64,000 bases of DNA from a bacterium (GCA_030426805.1 JAUHXU010000005.1:496001-560000); one strand, 5' to 3'. Positions 33,422 to 42,720 are shown, counted from the first letter of the stretch. The notes: generated by a model from the letters alone, not told the origin. Made by a program: numbers and translations.

Positions 33422-34408
33422 ATGCCCGATCCACATCCCCGTCCGCCCGTCGCCCACGCGCTGATCACCGGCGGTGCCGGCTTCGTCGGCTCACACCTCG
33501 CCGAGCGGCTCCTCGGGGCCGGCATGTGCGTAACCGTCGTCGACGACCTGAGCACGGGGCGCGACGCGAACCTCGCCGCGGTCGAGGCCGACCCGCGACT
33601 GCGCATCGTGCGCGCCGACGCCCATGATCCGGACGTCCTGGCCGACTGCGTCCCGGCCGACGGCGTCGTGTTCCACCTCGCCGCGCCCGTGGGTCTGCAC
33701 CGCGTGCTCGAGCGCCCGGATCGGATCATCCTCGACGGCGTCGCCGGGATCGACGCGGTGCTGGACGCCGCGGCGACCGCCGGTGCCCGCGTCGTCTTCA
33801 CGTCCAGCTCGGAGGTCTACGGCAAGCGCGACCGGATGCCGCTGACCGAGTCCGACGACCTCGCCCTCGGCCCGCCGGCCCGTGCTCGCTGGGGATACGC
33901 GTTGATGAAGGCATCGCAGGAGGCGATCGCCCTCGCTCGCCACCGACGCGGCGAGGTCGCGGTCGTCGTCGCGCGGCTCTTCAACGTCGTCGGCCCGCGG
34001 CAGACCGGGCGCTACGGGATGGTCGTGCCCCGCTTCATCCGCCGCGCGCTCGCGGGCGAACCGCTGCTCGTGCACGGCGACGGCTCCCAAACGCGTACGT
34101 TCCTCCACGTCCTCGACGCGGTCGACGCGCTCGTCGCGCTCGCGGATCATCCCGACGCGCCCGGCGACGTCTACAACATCGGTGGCGACACCGAGATCTC
34201 GATCCACGAACTCGCGCGCCAGGTCGTCGCGGCGACGGACAGCGCGAGCGCGATCCGCACGCTCCCGTATGCGGACGCCTACCCCGAGGGCTACGAAGAC
34301 GTGCCGCGCCGTCGGCCCGACACGTCGAAGCTGCGCGCGCTCACCGGTTGGCGACCGCGGCGCGCGCTGCCGCTCGGGGCGACGATCGCCCCGCGACCGC
34401 TTACGTGA
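33422..34408 (+). CDS. NAD-dependent epimerase/dehydratase (extended SDR)
   Basis: 328 residues, cytoplasmic. The Rossmann motif GGAGFVGSH lies near residues 17-25. The catalytic Ser/Thr is in FTSSSEVYG and the YxxxK motif is YALMKAS. The sequence RLFNVVGPRQTGRYGMVVPRF resembles UDP-glucuronate decarboxylase and UDP-glucose epimerase families acting on nucleotide sugars. It probably supplies a sugar donor for surface polysaccharide; the exact substrate is not decided. Its stop overlaps the convergent gene by 8 bp. Confidence 0.85.
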   Translation: MPDPHPRPPVAHALITGGAGFVGSHLAERLLGAGMCVTVVDDLSTGRDANLAAVEADPRLRIVRADAHDPDVLADCVPADGVVFHLAAPVGLHRVLERPDRIILDGVAGIDAVLDAAATAGARVVFTSSSEVYGKRDRMPLTESDDLALGPPARARWGYALMKASQEAIALARHRRGEVAVVVARLFNVVGPRQTGRYGMVVPRFIRRALAGEPLLVHGDGSQTRTFLHVLDAVDALVALADHPDAPGDVYNIGGDTEISIHELARQVVAATDSASAIRTLPYADAYPEGYEDVPRRRPDTSKLRALTGWRPRRALPLGATIAPRPLT

Positions 34409-35312
34409 TCGTGAACGCGTAGGTGTTGCTGATGCTCTCGACGCCGAGTGGCGCCGACGCCTTGAACGTCACGAAGGCAGAGTGGATCTTCACGCCCTTG
34501 AGCACCGCGAACGGTGGGATGTTGAGTGTCGCCGACGCGCGGCCGCTCGCACCGACCGCTCCGGTGTAGCCGGAGAAGACCGTCGGAAGATTGTTCGAGA
34601 CGCTCGCCGCGAACAACGAGTCGAGCGTGAGCCCGAGCGACCGCTGACCGATCGGGGTCGGGCCGTTGCCGAGCGAACTCGCGACCTGATAGGGAAGCCC
34701 CGCGTCGTTCGGCGCGTTGAGGCCGAACACCATCGCGGTGCCGACGGCGCCGCTCCCGGACCCCTGGATCGACACGGTGCTGATGTAGACCTCGACGCGC
34801 GCGATCGGGCCGGTGTCGTCGGTCGCGTACGGCGCGACGCCGCTGTTTTGCACGATGTTCGTCTGCGTGATCAGCCGGTTCATCGTCGTGGGCGACCCCA
34901 TGATCGTCGAGACGAAGCCGACGCTGCCGTACGAATTGTGCAGCATCGCCGAGTCCCCGCAGGCGCCGAGGACGCACAGCCAATCCCCCGCGTTGTAACT
35001 GACCGAGGTCGGCAGAACGAGGCTGCTCGGCGCGGCGGCTTGGAAGAACTGCAGTCCCGCCGTCGTCGTGGCCGAGAAGGCCGGCGGTTTCGCCGTGAGC
35101 TTGTAGAGCGCGACGTTTTGCAGCCCGTGGTTCGTCTCGTCGGGGACGCGCAGCCCCACGACCGTGAAGCCGGCCGGGGCCTGACAATAGAAGCCGCGCG
35201 TATGGCCGGAATAGCTGTACGTGCGCGCGAACGCCGGAATCGGGATCAGTTGTTGTGCGGTTGCCGCGAGCGCGGGCACCGACAAACACAGTGCGAACAG
35301 AGTGCTACGCAT
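34401..35312 (-). CDS. Secreted protein with C-terminal sandwich module
   Basis: 303 residues. The signal peptide (LFALCLSVPALAATA) is cut before QQL. The first half (about 22-190) is Ser/Thr/Tyr-rich beta structure with two Cys near CVLGACG, perhaps a disulfide. The second half (about 190-303) is a beta module ending in SNTYAFTIT, similar in style to the C-termini of the other secreted proteins here (compare the TDTFTFTIQP ending of the 29877-31493 product). No enzyme motif is visible. The start at 35312 gives a proper signal peptide; a further upstream ATG would add a poor N-terminus. Confidence 0.6.
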   Translation of the reverse strand: MRSTLFALCLSVPALAATAQQLIPIPAFARTYSYSGHTRGFYCQAPAGFTVVGLRVPDETNHGLQNVALYKLTAKPPAFSATTTAGLQFFQAAAPSSLVLPTSVSYNAGDWLCVLGACGDSAMLHNSYGSVGFVSTIMGSPTTMNRLITQTNIVQNSGVAPYATDDTGPIARVEVYISTVSIQGSGSGAVGTAMVFGLNAPNDAGLPYQVASSLGNGPTPIGQRSLGLTLDSLFAASVSNNLPTVFSGYTGAVGASGRASATLNIPPFAVLKGVKIHSAFVTFKASAPLGVESISNTYAFTIT

Positions 35313-35380
35313 GACGAATCTCCCAAGTGTCGTGTGCACGCACCCTACTCACGACACCGATCGCGTGTCAAGCCGGACCG

Positions 35381-37255
35381 TCAGCGCCAGACGTCGTAGA
35401 CATTGAGGAAGATCGGCTTGCCGAGCGCCCCGGACGCGTCGAGCGCGATCGACAGCGTTTCGACGGACGCTCGCGCGTCGACGTCGAACGCGACCGATTC
35501 GACGCCCTGCCGCGCCCACCGACCGGACCGCGTCGCGGGTCGGCCGCCGAGCGCCACCGCGTCGATGCGCACCCCGAATGCGGTCGTCACGACGAAGCGG
35601 ACGCGGTCGCTGCCGGCAACGCGGCCATCGAACCGGAAGCCGAACGTCGCCGTCGGTCGCTCCCACACGCGCGCCGTCACGCGCCACCACGCGAGCCCGA
35701 TCGCGATCCGCCCGCCGGTCTCGACGTCGACCGTGTCGTGGTCGATCGCCGAGCGGAACGGGATCACGTCGAACATGTCGTCGTGCATGGCGAGCCGCTG
35801 GCGCTCTGCCGGCAGGGGTACCGGCACCGAGTCGTGCGCGAGTAGCACCGGCGCGTCGGTCTGGATGCGGCCGTCATGCAGAAACCGGCCGCCATCGTCG
35901 ACGAACGCCGGCCACCACGGCCCGCGCCCGAGCCGCGCGAGTGCGTCGTGGTCGTAGCCGTGCCACGCCAGCGCATACCCGACCTTGTACTTCACCCAGT
36001 ACGCGGGGAAGCGGTTGATCGGTTCCGGCGTCCCGCCGGGCGGCGCGCGCAGATCGAGATCGGCACCGCTGATCACGCCGGTGCGGTCGGCGTCGAACGC
36101 CCCGCGTACCCAGTGAGCAAACGGCAGACCGACCGTGACGAGCGCGAGCCCGATCACCGGCACGCCCACCACGCGACACCGCGCGCATCGCTGCACGAGC
36201 GCGACGACACCGACGCCGAACGCGAGTGCGCGCAACGGGATCACCGGTTCGAGGTAGTAGGCGTAGGTGCTGTGCGACGGCGCCGCGGCGATCGCGGCAG
36301 CAGCGACGATCGACAGTGCAACCGCGATGCCGAGCGCACGCCGCCTTGCGATCAGCGCGACGGTGCCCATCGCTACGAACGCCGCGAACGCGTACGACGC
36401 CACCTCCACCGCGACGCGCCACGCGTCGCCGCCGACGACGACGCGCGCGGTCAGATACGACTCGAACGCGAGCGCTCGCGCGAATGCCACCGCGAACGGG
36501 GCGCGGTCCGTCTCGGTCGACGCGTAGAACGCCAGCGCGTCGCTCCCGTCGAGCCAGACGCCGACGTCGTAGGCGATCCACGGCGCCGAAATCGCGGCGG
36601 CGAGCACGAGGCCGATCCACGCCGCCACGCTCCGGACCGCCACGCCCCAGACCGGCAGCGTCGGCTTGCCGGCAGCGAACACGAGCGGCAGCAGGACGAC
36701 CGTCATCGCATGCGCCTGCGCCATCAGCGCGGCGCCCACCGCCGCGACGCCGAGCCCCCACCCCCGCCGGTCGACGGTCCAGAACGCGGCGCCGAGCGCG
36801 AAGATCCCCGACGTGGCCGAGATCAGTGCCGGGTTCCACAACTGACGCGCCGCGAGGATCGCGAACCCGTGAAACGCCAATGCGAGCGCGCCGACGCGCA
36901 CGACGCCGATCGACGGCGCGACCTTCGCCATCCACACGGTCCAGAGCAGGACGCCGAGGACGCTCAGCAAGCGCAGAATCGGCAGCGCGCCCATCTCGCT
37001 GTGAAACAACGCCACGCCGCACGCGACGACCCGGTAGTAGAGCGTGCCGAGCCGATAGTCGCTCTGGCCGATGCGCGGACCCGCCGGCGGCGCGTCACCG
37101 GCGAGGATCGCGTGCGCCGCCTCGAGGTCCCGCGTCTGGTCCATCGAGAAGTAGTTCGTCAGCAACGGCGCACAACGGCCGAGCGACGCCGCGACGAAAA
37201 CGAGCAGCAGCAGCCCGACCATCGGCCAGTGGTTTCGCGGCGATCGACCCGTCAT
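35381..37255 (-). CDS. GT-C type membrane glycosyltransferase (PMT/ArnT-like)
   Basis: 624 residues. About ten to twelve transmembrane helices fill residues 12-400, followed by an extracytoplasmic domain of about 220 residues. The first periplasmic loop carries the acidic pair typical of GT-C enzymes (FSMDQTRDLEAAHAI). Such enzymes move a sugar from a polyprenyl-phosphate donor to a lipid or protein outside the membrane. Some assignments in the C-terminal domain (beta-rich, carbohydrate-binding-like) are guesses. The SD GGGAG lies just before the ATG. The gene is separated by 64 bp from the pst operon, which ends in the same direction. Confidence 0.72.
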   Translation of the reverse strand: MTGRSPRNHWPMVGLLLLVFVAASLGRCAPLLTNYFSMDQTRDLEAAHAILAGDAPPAGPRIGQSDYRLGTLYYRVVACGVALFHSEMGALPILRLLSVLGVLLWTVWMAKVAPSIGVVRVGALALAFHGFAILAARQLWNPALISATSGIFALGAAFWTVDRRGWGLGVAAVGAALMAQAHAMTVVLLPLVFAAGKPTLPVWGVAVRSVAAWIGLVLAAAISAPWIAYDVGVWLDGSDALAFYASTETDRAPFAVAFARALAFESYLTARVVVGGDAWRVAVEVASYAFAAFVAMGTVALIARRRALGIAVALSIVAAAAIAAAPSHSTYAYYLEPVIPLRALAFGVGVVALVQRCARCRVVGVPVIGLALVTVGLPFAHWVRGAFDADRTGVISGADLDLRAPPGGTPEPINRFPAYWVKYKVGYALAWHGYDHDALARLGRGPWWPAFVDDGGRFLHDGRIQTDAPVLLAHDSVPVPLPAERQRLAMHDDMFDVIPFRSAIDHDTVDVETGGRIAIGLAWWRVTARVWERPTATFGFRFDGRVAGSDRVRFVVTTAFGVRIDAVALGGRPATRSGRWARQGVESVAFDVDARASVETLSIALDASGALGKPIFLNVYDVWR

Positions 37256-37319
37256 GACGCTCCCGGATCCAGGTGTCCGGTCGGATCGTAGCACGGACGA
37301 CACGGTCGAAGAACCGCTG

Positions 37320-38099
37320 CTACCCGTAGCGCCCCTCGATGTAGTCCGCGGTCTCGCGGTGCGCGGGGGCGACGAACATCTCTTCGGTGCGGGTGTGCTC
37401 GATCACCTTGCCCATCAGCATGAACACGCACTCGTCGCTCGCACGGCGCGCCTGCGCCATGTTGTGCGTGACGATCAGGATCGTGTACTGCCCGCGCAGC
37501 TCCCAGATCAGCTCCTCGACCGCCTCGGTGCCCTTCGGGTCCAGCGCCGAGCACGGCTCGTCCATCAAGAGCACGCGCGGCTTGACCGGCAAGAGCCGCG
37601 CGATGCACAGCTTCTGCTGCTCCTCCAGCGACAGCGTCGTCGCGCGTGCGCCGAGGCGGTCCTTGACCGAGTCCCACAGCAGCACCTGCTCGAGCGCGCT
37701 CTGGACGATCTCGTCGCGGGTCGACTTCGTCTCGAGCCGGTGCGTCCGCGCACCGAACAGCACGTTGTCGCGGATCGACAGCGGCAGCGGGTTCGGTCGC
37801 TGGAACACCATGCCGACCTGCTTGCGGACCTGCACCAGCTCGACGTCCTCGCCGAAGATGTCGTGGCCGTGCACGTCGATCCGTCCGGTCGTGCGGACGT
37901 AGCCGAGCCGCTCGACGATCCGGTTGACGCTGCGCAGAAACGTCGACTTGCCGCACCCCGAGGGCCCGATCATCGACGTGACGATGCCGTTCTTGATCGC
38001 GAGGTCGACGTCGAAGAGCGCCTGGAACGTGCCGTACCAGAGGTTGAGCTTCGACGTCTCGATCGCGTGTTCGACCGTGGGTGTCACCTCGTTAGCCAA
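37320..38099 (-). CDS. pstB: Phosphate ABC transporter ATPase PstB, signature-degenerate copy
   Basis: 259 residues, last gene of the pst operon. Walker A GPSGCGKST (45-53), Q-loop Gln Q100, Walker B LLMDE with E181, the SALD D-loop and the H-loop H212 are intact and close to E. coli PstB. The ABC signature is damaged: LSLEEQQ (156-162) replaces LSGGQQQ. The neighbouring PstB paralogue has the opposite pattern, so the pair should form a heterodimer whose competent site combines this subunit's Walker motifs with the partner's signature. The start is TTG at 38099, overlapping the upstream gene by 8 bp behind GGAGGGG; a GTG at 38087 is the alternative. Confidence 0.9.
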   Translation of the reverse strand: MANEVTPTVEHAIETSKLNLWYGTFQALFDVDLAIKNGIVTSMIGPSGCGKSTFLRSVNRIVERLGYVRTTGRIDVHGHDIFGEDVELVQVRKQVGMVFQRPNPLPLSIRDNVLFGARTHRLETKSTRDEIVQSALEQVLLWDSVKDRLGARATTLSLEEQQKLCIARLLPVKPRVLLMDEPCSALDPKGTEAVEELIWELRGQYTILIVTHNMAQARRASDECVFMLMGKVIEHTRTEEMFVAPAHRETADYIEGRYG

Positions 38100-38865
38100 A
38101 GCGCCCCTCCACGTAGTCGCGGGTGCGCGGATCGGCGACCTCGCCGGTGAACAGCTGCTCGGTCTCGGCGAGTTCGACGAACTCGCCCATCAGGAAGAAC
38201 GCCGTGCGATCGGCCAGGCGGCGCGCTTGCTGCACGAGGTTCGTGACGAGGACGATCGTCACCTCTTGCTTGAGCTCCTTCAGCACGTCCTCGATGCGCA
38301 TCGTCGTGACCGGATCGACGGCGATCGAGAACTCGTCGAGGAGTAGCAGCTGCGGCTCTTGCGACAGCGCGCGCGCGATCGTCAGCCGCTGCTGCTGGCC
38401 ACCGGAGAGCAGACTCCCCAGCGAGTCGAGCCGATCCTTCACCTCGTCCCACAGCGCCGCGCGCGTCAGACACCGCTCGACGATCTCGTCGAGTTCGGAG
38501 CGACGCCGGATCCCGCGCAGCCGCGGCGAGAGCGCGACGTTGTCGTAGATCGTCATCGGCAAGCCCACCGGCAGCGGGAAGACGACGCCGATGCGGCTAC
38601 GCAGCGCGTAGGCGTTGCGCCAATCGCGCACGTTCTTGCCGTCGAACTCGACCGCACCGTCGACGGTCATCGCCGGCGTGAACTCGTCCATCCGGTTCAG
38701 CGCGCGCAAGAACGACGTCTTGCCGCTGCCCGCGGGGCCGATGATCCCGAAGATCTCGTGCTCACGGATCGACAGCGACACGTCGGACAGCGCCGCCGTG
38801 TCCCCGTAGCGGATCGTCAGGCCGCGAACACGGACCAGGTCGCGGGCAGGTGCGTCCACGCTCAC
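38092..38865 (-). CDS. pstB: Phosphate ABC transporter ATPase PstB, Q- and H-loop-degenerate copy
   Basis: 257 residues. Walker A GPAGSGKTS (43-51), signature LSGGQQQ (153-159) and Walker B LLLLDE (E178) are present. The Q-loop Gln is Pro (P97 in VVFPLP), the H-loop His is Asn (N209 in VTNL) and the D-loop reads IAVD. It therefore offers a good signature but a poor catalytic site of its own, complementary to the other PstB. The GTG start overlaps the pstA stop as GTGA, indicating translational coupling. PstB subunits drive phosphate import through PstA-PstC. Confidence 0.9.
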   Translation of the reverse strand: MSVDAPARDLVRVRGLTIRYGDTAALSDVSLSIREHEIFGIIGPAGSGKTSFLRALNRMDEFTPAMTVDGAVEFDGKNVRDWRNAYALRSRIGVVFPLPVGLPMTIYDNVALSPRLRGIRRRSELDEIVERCLTRAALWDEVKDRLDSLGSLLSGGQQQRLTIARALSQEPQLLLLDEFSIAVDPVTTMRIEDVLKELKQEVTIVLVTNLVQQARRLADRTAFFLMGEFVELAETEQLFTGEVADPRTRDYVEGRFG

Positions 38866-39731
38866 CACTTCTTTTTCCCGCGCAGGTAGACCCGGAACGC
38901 GATCGACAGCGCGTTCATGCAGAGCACCATCCCGATCAGCACGAGGGCGACGCCGTACGGCAACTCGTCCGGCACGCCGGGCACCTGGGTCGACACGACG
39001 AACAGGTGCAGCGACATCGCCATCGTCGGATCGAAGACGCTCTGGGGCAGGAACGGCAGCAGGAACACCGCGCCGGTGAACATGATCGGCGCGGTCTCGC
39101 CGGTCGTGCGCGACACCTCGAGGATCACACCGGTCAGGATGCCGCTGATCGAGTTCGGCAGCACGACGCGACGGATCGTCTGCCAGCGCGTCGCCCCCAT
39201 GTTCCAGCACGCCTCGCGAAACGCCTGGGGCACCGCTTGCAGCGACTCGCGCGTCGCGACGATCACGACCGGGAGCGTGAGGACCGCGAGCGTGCAACTC
39301 GCCGCGAGGATGCTGATCCCGAACTTGAAGAACAGCACGAACGCCCCGACGCCGAAGAGCGCATGCACGATCGACGGCACGCCGGCCAGGTTGATGATGC
39401 ACAGGTTGATCAGGCGCGTGAGCCAGTTGTCGGGCGCGTACTCGCTCAGGTAGACGGCCGCCGCGACACCGATCGGCACCGACACGAGGAGCGCCACCGC
39501 GACGAGCCAGATCGTGCCGATCAACGCCGGGAACACGCCCCCGGCACGCATGCCGTCGGTCGGCTCGGTGAACAGGAAGTCGATCGACAGCGCGGGCCCG
39601 CCCTTGACGATCAGCACGCCGAGGATCAGCACCACCGGCACGATCAGCAGGCCGGTCATCATCCCGAACAGCCACCGCCACAGCCGTTCGGCGCGCCGGT
39701 TCCGGTCGTTCAGTTCGGTCGCCTCGAACAC
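38862..39731 (-). CDS. pstA: Phosphate ABC transporter permease PstA
   Basis: 289 residues with six transmembrane helices in the BPD_transp_1 fold. The cytoplasmic coupling loop EACWNMGATRWQTIRRVVLPNS is the typical EAA-type contact with PstB. It forms the transmembrane channel with PstC. The GTG start lies 2 bp after the pstC stop and the stop overlaps the next gene. Length and helix pattern match the family. Confidence 0.92.
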   Translation of the reverse strand: MFEATELNDRNRRAERLWRWLFGMMTGLLIVPVVLILGVLIVKGGPALSIDFLFTEPTDGMRAGGVFPALIGTIWLVAVALLVSVPIGVAAAVYLSEYAPDNWLTRLINLCIINLAGVPSIVHALFGVGAFVLFFKFGISILAASCTLAVLTLPVVIVATRESLQAVPQAFREACWNMGATRWQTIRRVVLPNSISGILTGVILEVSRTTGETAPIMFTGAVFLLPFLPQSVFDPTMAMSLHLFVVSTQVPGVPDELPYGVALVLIGMVLCMNALSIAFRVYLRGKKKW

Positions 39732-39733
39732 CG

Positions 39734-40654
39734 CTACTTGCCCTTCCGGATCCCGCGGACGACGACGTCGGCGGCGAGGTTGATCAGGAACGTGATCGCG
39801 AACAGGAAGATCCCGAGCGTGAACAACGCCGCGTAGTGGTCGGATCCCTGCGCGGTCTCACCGAGTTCGGCCGCAATCGTCGCGGTGAGCGCGCGCACCG
39901 AGTCGAACACGCTCGTCGGCAGGTTGACCGAGTGGCCGCTCGCCATCAGGACCGCCATCGTCTCGCCGAAGCCACGCCCGACGCCGAGGAGCACCGCCGC
40001 GACGAGGCCGTTCTTCGCGGCCGGCAGCACGACGCGGAAGATCACCTGCCAGCGGGTCGCGCCCATCGCTTCGGCCGCCTCGCGGTAGGTGTCCGGGACG
40101 GCCTTCAGCGCATCCTCGGCGATCGTCGTCATGATCGGCGCGGCCATCAACCCGAGGATGATCCCCGAGTTCAGGATGCTCAGCCCGACCGGCACGTTGA
40201 AGACGTCGATGATCAGCGGGTTCATGATGCTGAGTCCGATGAACCCCCACACGACCGACGGGATCGCCGCGAGCAGTTCGACGAGGACCTTCAGCGTCTC
40301 GCGCACCTTGCCGGTCGCGAACTCACCGATGAAGATCGCCGCGCCGAGCGAGAACGGCACCGCGACGAGCATCGCGAGGCCGGTCACGCTCGCCGTGCCG
40401 ACGATCAGCGCGAGCGCACCGTAGGTCGGCTTCGTCTCCGACGTCGGCCGCCACGCGGGCGAGCCGAAGAACTCGCCGAAGTCGAGCGTGTTCGCGATGA
40501 AGCCGACGCCCTCGATCGTGACGAACACGAAGATCCCGATGATGAACAGGATCGCCGACACACCGCTGACGAAGACGGTGACCTGTACGAGCTTGTCGAC
40601 GTACCAATCGGCGTTGCGGCGGTCGATCTCGGCGTGCGGCCTGGAACCGGGCAC
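39734..40654 (-). CDS. pstC: Phosphate ABC transporter permease PstC
   Basis: 306 residues, six transmembrane helices. The hallmark LLAAIPSVVWGFIGL is followed by the coupling loop EAAEAMGATRWQVIF and GRGFGETMAVLMASG, all typical of PstC. Forms the channel with PstA. The GTG start immediately follows the phoU stop, so the genes are transcribed as a unit. Confidence 0.93.
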   Translation of the reverse strand: MPGSRPHAEIDRRNADWYVDKLVQVTVFVSGVSAILFIIGIFVFVTIEGVGFIANTLDFGEFFGSPAWRPTSETKPTYGALALIVGTASVTGLAMLVAVPFSLGAAIFIGEFATGKVRETLKVLVELLAAIPSVVWGFIGLSIMNPLIIDVFNVPVGLSILNSGIILGLMAAPIMTTIAEDALKAVPDTYREAAEAMGATRWQVIFRVVLPAAKNGLVAAVLLGVGRGFGETMAVLMASGHSVNLPTSVFDSVRALTATIAAELGETAQGSDHYAALFTLGIFLFAITFLINLAADVVVRGIRKGK

Positions 40655-41716
40655 CTACGACGCCTCCTCGCCGCGCAGCGTGACCATCAGGTCGCGGATG
40701 CGCATCGACAACTCGCGATACGTCGCCTCGAGGTCGTCGGCCGGTGACTCGAGCCGCCACTCGACGAGCACCGTCTGAAACGGGAGCTCCGGGATGCGGT
40801 CGCGCAGACCGGGCTCGAGCCCGACGACGACGTGGTAGCCGTCCAGCGACTCGCGGGTCGTGTCGAGTTGCGTCGGCACCGTGCCCGAGAGGTCGACGCG
40901 CGGCGCCATGAACCCGACGACGTCGGGATCCACGGCCGCGGCCGGCGACCACCCGGCACTCGCGTACCGCCCGCTCTCGGGGAACGCACGCGCGGCGATC
41001 GCCGTCGCCATGACGCTGCGGGCGTCGTTTCGCTCGTCGACGAACAGCACGCCGTAGCGCTTGGGCGCCTTCGTGTCGCCGGTCGCCGCGAAGACGGTCT
41101 CCTCGCAGATGTTCTTCGCCTGGTCGCTGATCCGCTCGAGCCGGTTGAACACGACGAGCAGCGCGAACGAGTCGCGCACCGACGTCGCGCCGGCTTCGGT
41201 CTCACGCACGAGATCGGCGAGCACGTTGTCGAACGTCGCGTCGACCTGGTCGGCCATCTTCATCGTGCCGCGCGCGAGTTCCGCGTTGCCCTCGGCGAAC
41301 GACTGCATCGCCTGCTTGAGCATCGCGGCCGCCTGGTCGGCCATCATCGAAATGTCGCGACGAACGACCTCGGGCGGTTTCGCGTCGAGCTGCACGGCGT
41401 GCTTCGCGATCGTCGACGCGTAGTCGCCGATCCGCTCGAGCGCGACGTTGAGCCGCAGCACCGACGACACGAACCGCAGCGGTCCGGCACTCGGCAGGTG
41501 CAGCGCGACGAACGCGTGACACTTGCGGTCGATCGCGCGCGTCTTGCGGTTGATCGGGTGGTCGCCGAGGATCGTCTCGCTCGCGAGCGCGAGGTCGCGC
41601 TCGAGCAGCGCCTGCACCGCCTTCGGCAGCGCATCGGCCGCCATCCGCCCGACCGCGACGATCGCGTCGCGGATCTCCTGCAGGTCGTGCTCGAGGCGCT
41701 CTTCGTAGTGCTTCAT
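40655..41716 (-). CDS. phoU: PhoU fused to a degenerate low-molecular-weight phosphatase-like domain
   Basis: 353 residues. Residues 1-210 are a full PhoU with two three-helix bundles and the metal-binding ExxxD motifs ERIGDYA (94-100) and ERISDQAKN (194-202). Residues 219-335 resemble a low-molecular-weight Tyr phosphatase/arsenate reductase domain. The P-loop VLFVCxxNxxRS appears as VLFVDERNDARS, so the nucleophilic Cys is D227 while the Arg (R233) and Ser remain. This domain should be unable to form the phospho-cysteine and may act as a phosphate or anion sensor. PhoU normally links Pst activity to signalling; no PhoR/PhoB pair is in the window. The gene lies between pstS and pstC, not at the operon end as in E. 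coli. Confidence 0.85.
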   Translation of the reverse strand: MKHYEERLEHDLQEIRDAIVAVGRMAADALPKAVQALLERDLALASETILGDHPINRKTRAIDRKCHAFVALHLPSAGPLRFVSSVLRLNVALERIGDYASTIAKHAVQLDAKPPEVVRRDISMMADQAAAMLKQAMQSFAEGNAELARGTMKMADQVDATFDNVLADLVRETEAGATSVRDSFALLVVFNRLERISDQAKNICEETVFAATGDTKAPKRYGVLFVDERNDARSVMATAIAARAFPESGRYASAGWSPAAAVDPDVVGFMAPRVDLSGTVPTQLDTTRESLDGYHVVVGLEPGLRDRIPELPFQTVLVEWRLESPADDLEATYRELSMRIRDLMVTLRGEEAS

Positions 41717-41728
41717 CGCAGCGTGCGG

Positions 41729-42625
41729 CTACTGCTTCGGGGCGACCGCGCGAACCGGCGCGTAGCCCTTCTCCTGGATGATGCGCTGCCCCTCGTCACT
41801 GAGGATCCAGTCGAGATACGCCTTGACCGCGCCCTTCGGCTCGCCGCGCGTATACATGATCAGCGGGCGCGCGATCGGGTAGCTCCGATCGGCCGCCGTC
41901 GCGACGGACGGCGTGATGAACGGCCCGTCGTCGCTCATGCCGATCGCCGCGACTTTGACCTTCGGGGTCTTGTAGGCGAGGCCGCTGTAGCCGATCGCGC
42001 ACGGCGTGTGCTCGACGAGGTCGACGACGTCCTTGGAGCCGTGCAGGTCGCGCGAGCCGAGCTTGTATTCCCGCTCCTTGCCGAGGATCGCCTTCTTGAA
42101 ATAGGCGTAGGTCCCCGAGTTGTTCTGACGACTCACGCGGACGATCTCCGCGCTGTCGCAGCCCGGCACGGTGATCTGGAACTGCTTCCAGCTCTCGAAC
42201 CCGCCGTTCTCCCCGTAGATGTCGGCGAGCTGCGCGATCGTGAACTTGTCGATCGGGTTGTTCGGGTGCAGGAATACCGCGAGCGCGTCGTAGCCGACGA
42301 TGAACTCCTTCGGCTCGACGCCGTTCTTGCGGGCGAGCGCGATCTCCTTGTCCTTCATCCGGCGGCTCGCGTTCGCGAGGTCGACCGTGCCGTTGATCAG
42401 CGCCGAGATGCCGGTGCCGGAGCCGCCGCCGCTCACCGCGATCGCGACGTCGGGGTTGACCGTCTTGTAGGTCTCGGCCCACGCCTGCGCGACGTTGACG
42501 AGCGTGTCCGATCCCTTGTTCTGGATCACCGCGCGCGACGCGGAGTCGCGGCGCGAGCACGACGCGACCGTGATCGCGCAAAGGACGAGCGTGCAGACCA
42601 GCGTGCCGCGGGGCGAGAGACTCAT
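41729..42625 (-). CDS. pstS: Phosphate-binding lipoprotein PstS
   Basis: 298 residues. A lipoprotein signal with lipobox VASC (Cys 23) anchors it in the membrane. The phosphate-binding loops are recognisable as NKGSDTLVNVAQAWAE, SGGGSGTGISAL and SRQNNSGTYAYF. First gene of the operon. The SD GGAG lies 8 nt before the ATG. It delivers phosphate to PstC/PstA. The divergent 2PGK-mutase gene starts 162 bp away, with an 11-bp-phased repeat between them. Confidence 0.93.
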   Translation of the reverse strand: MSLSPRGTLVCTLVLCAITVASCSRRDSASRAVIQNKGSDTLVNVAQAWAETYKTVNPDVAIAVSGGGSGTGISALINGTVDLANASRRMKDKEIALARKNGVEPKEFIVGYDALAVFLHPNNPIDKFTIAQLADIYGENGGFESWKQFQITVPGCDSAEIVRVSRQNNSGTYAYFKKAILGKEREYKLGSRDLHGSKDVVDLVEHTPCAIGYSGLAYKTPKVKVAAIGMSDDGPFITPSVATAADRSYPIARPLIMYTRGEPKGAVKAYLDWILSDEGQRIIQEKGYAPVRAVAPKQ

Positions 42626-42703
42626 CGTTCGAACTCCGTTTCCTCGGGGGTGCAGCCGTTGCGGCTTCCAGCCTGCCCTGTCTGGACGCGACCGGCCTAC
42701 CGC

Positions 42704-42720
42704 CTTAACCTGATCTTTAC
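42704..42720. promoter_or_regulatory. 11-bp-phased direct repeat, Pho-box-like
   Basis: CTTAAC (42704-42709) and CTTTAC (42715-42720) are spaced 11 bp apart (GTAAAG and GTTAAG on the minus strand). PhoB/PhoP sites in other phyla use 11-bp direct repeats. It lies 79-95 bp upstream of pstS and 68-84 bp upstream of the opposing gene. The sequence does not match any one known consensus closely. Confidence 0.35.
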
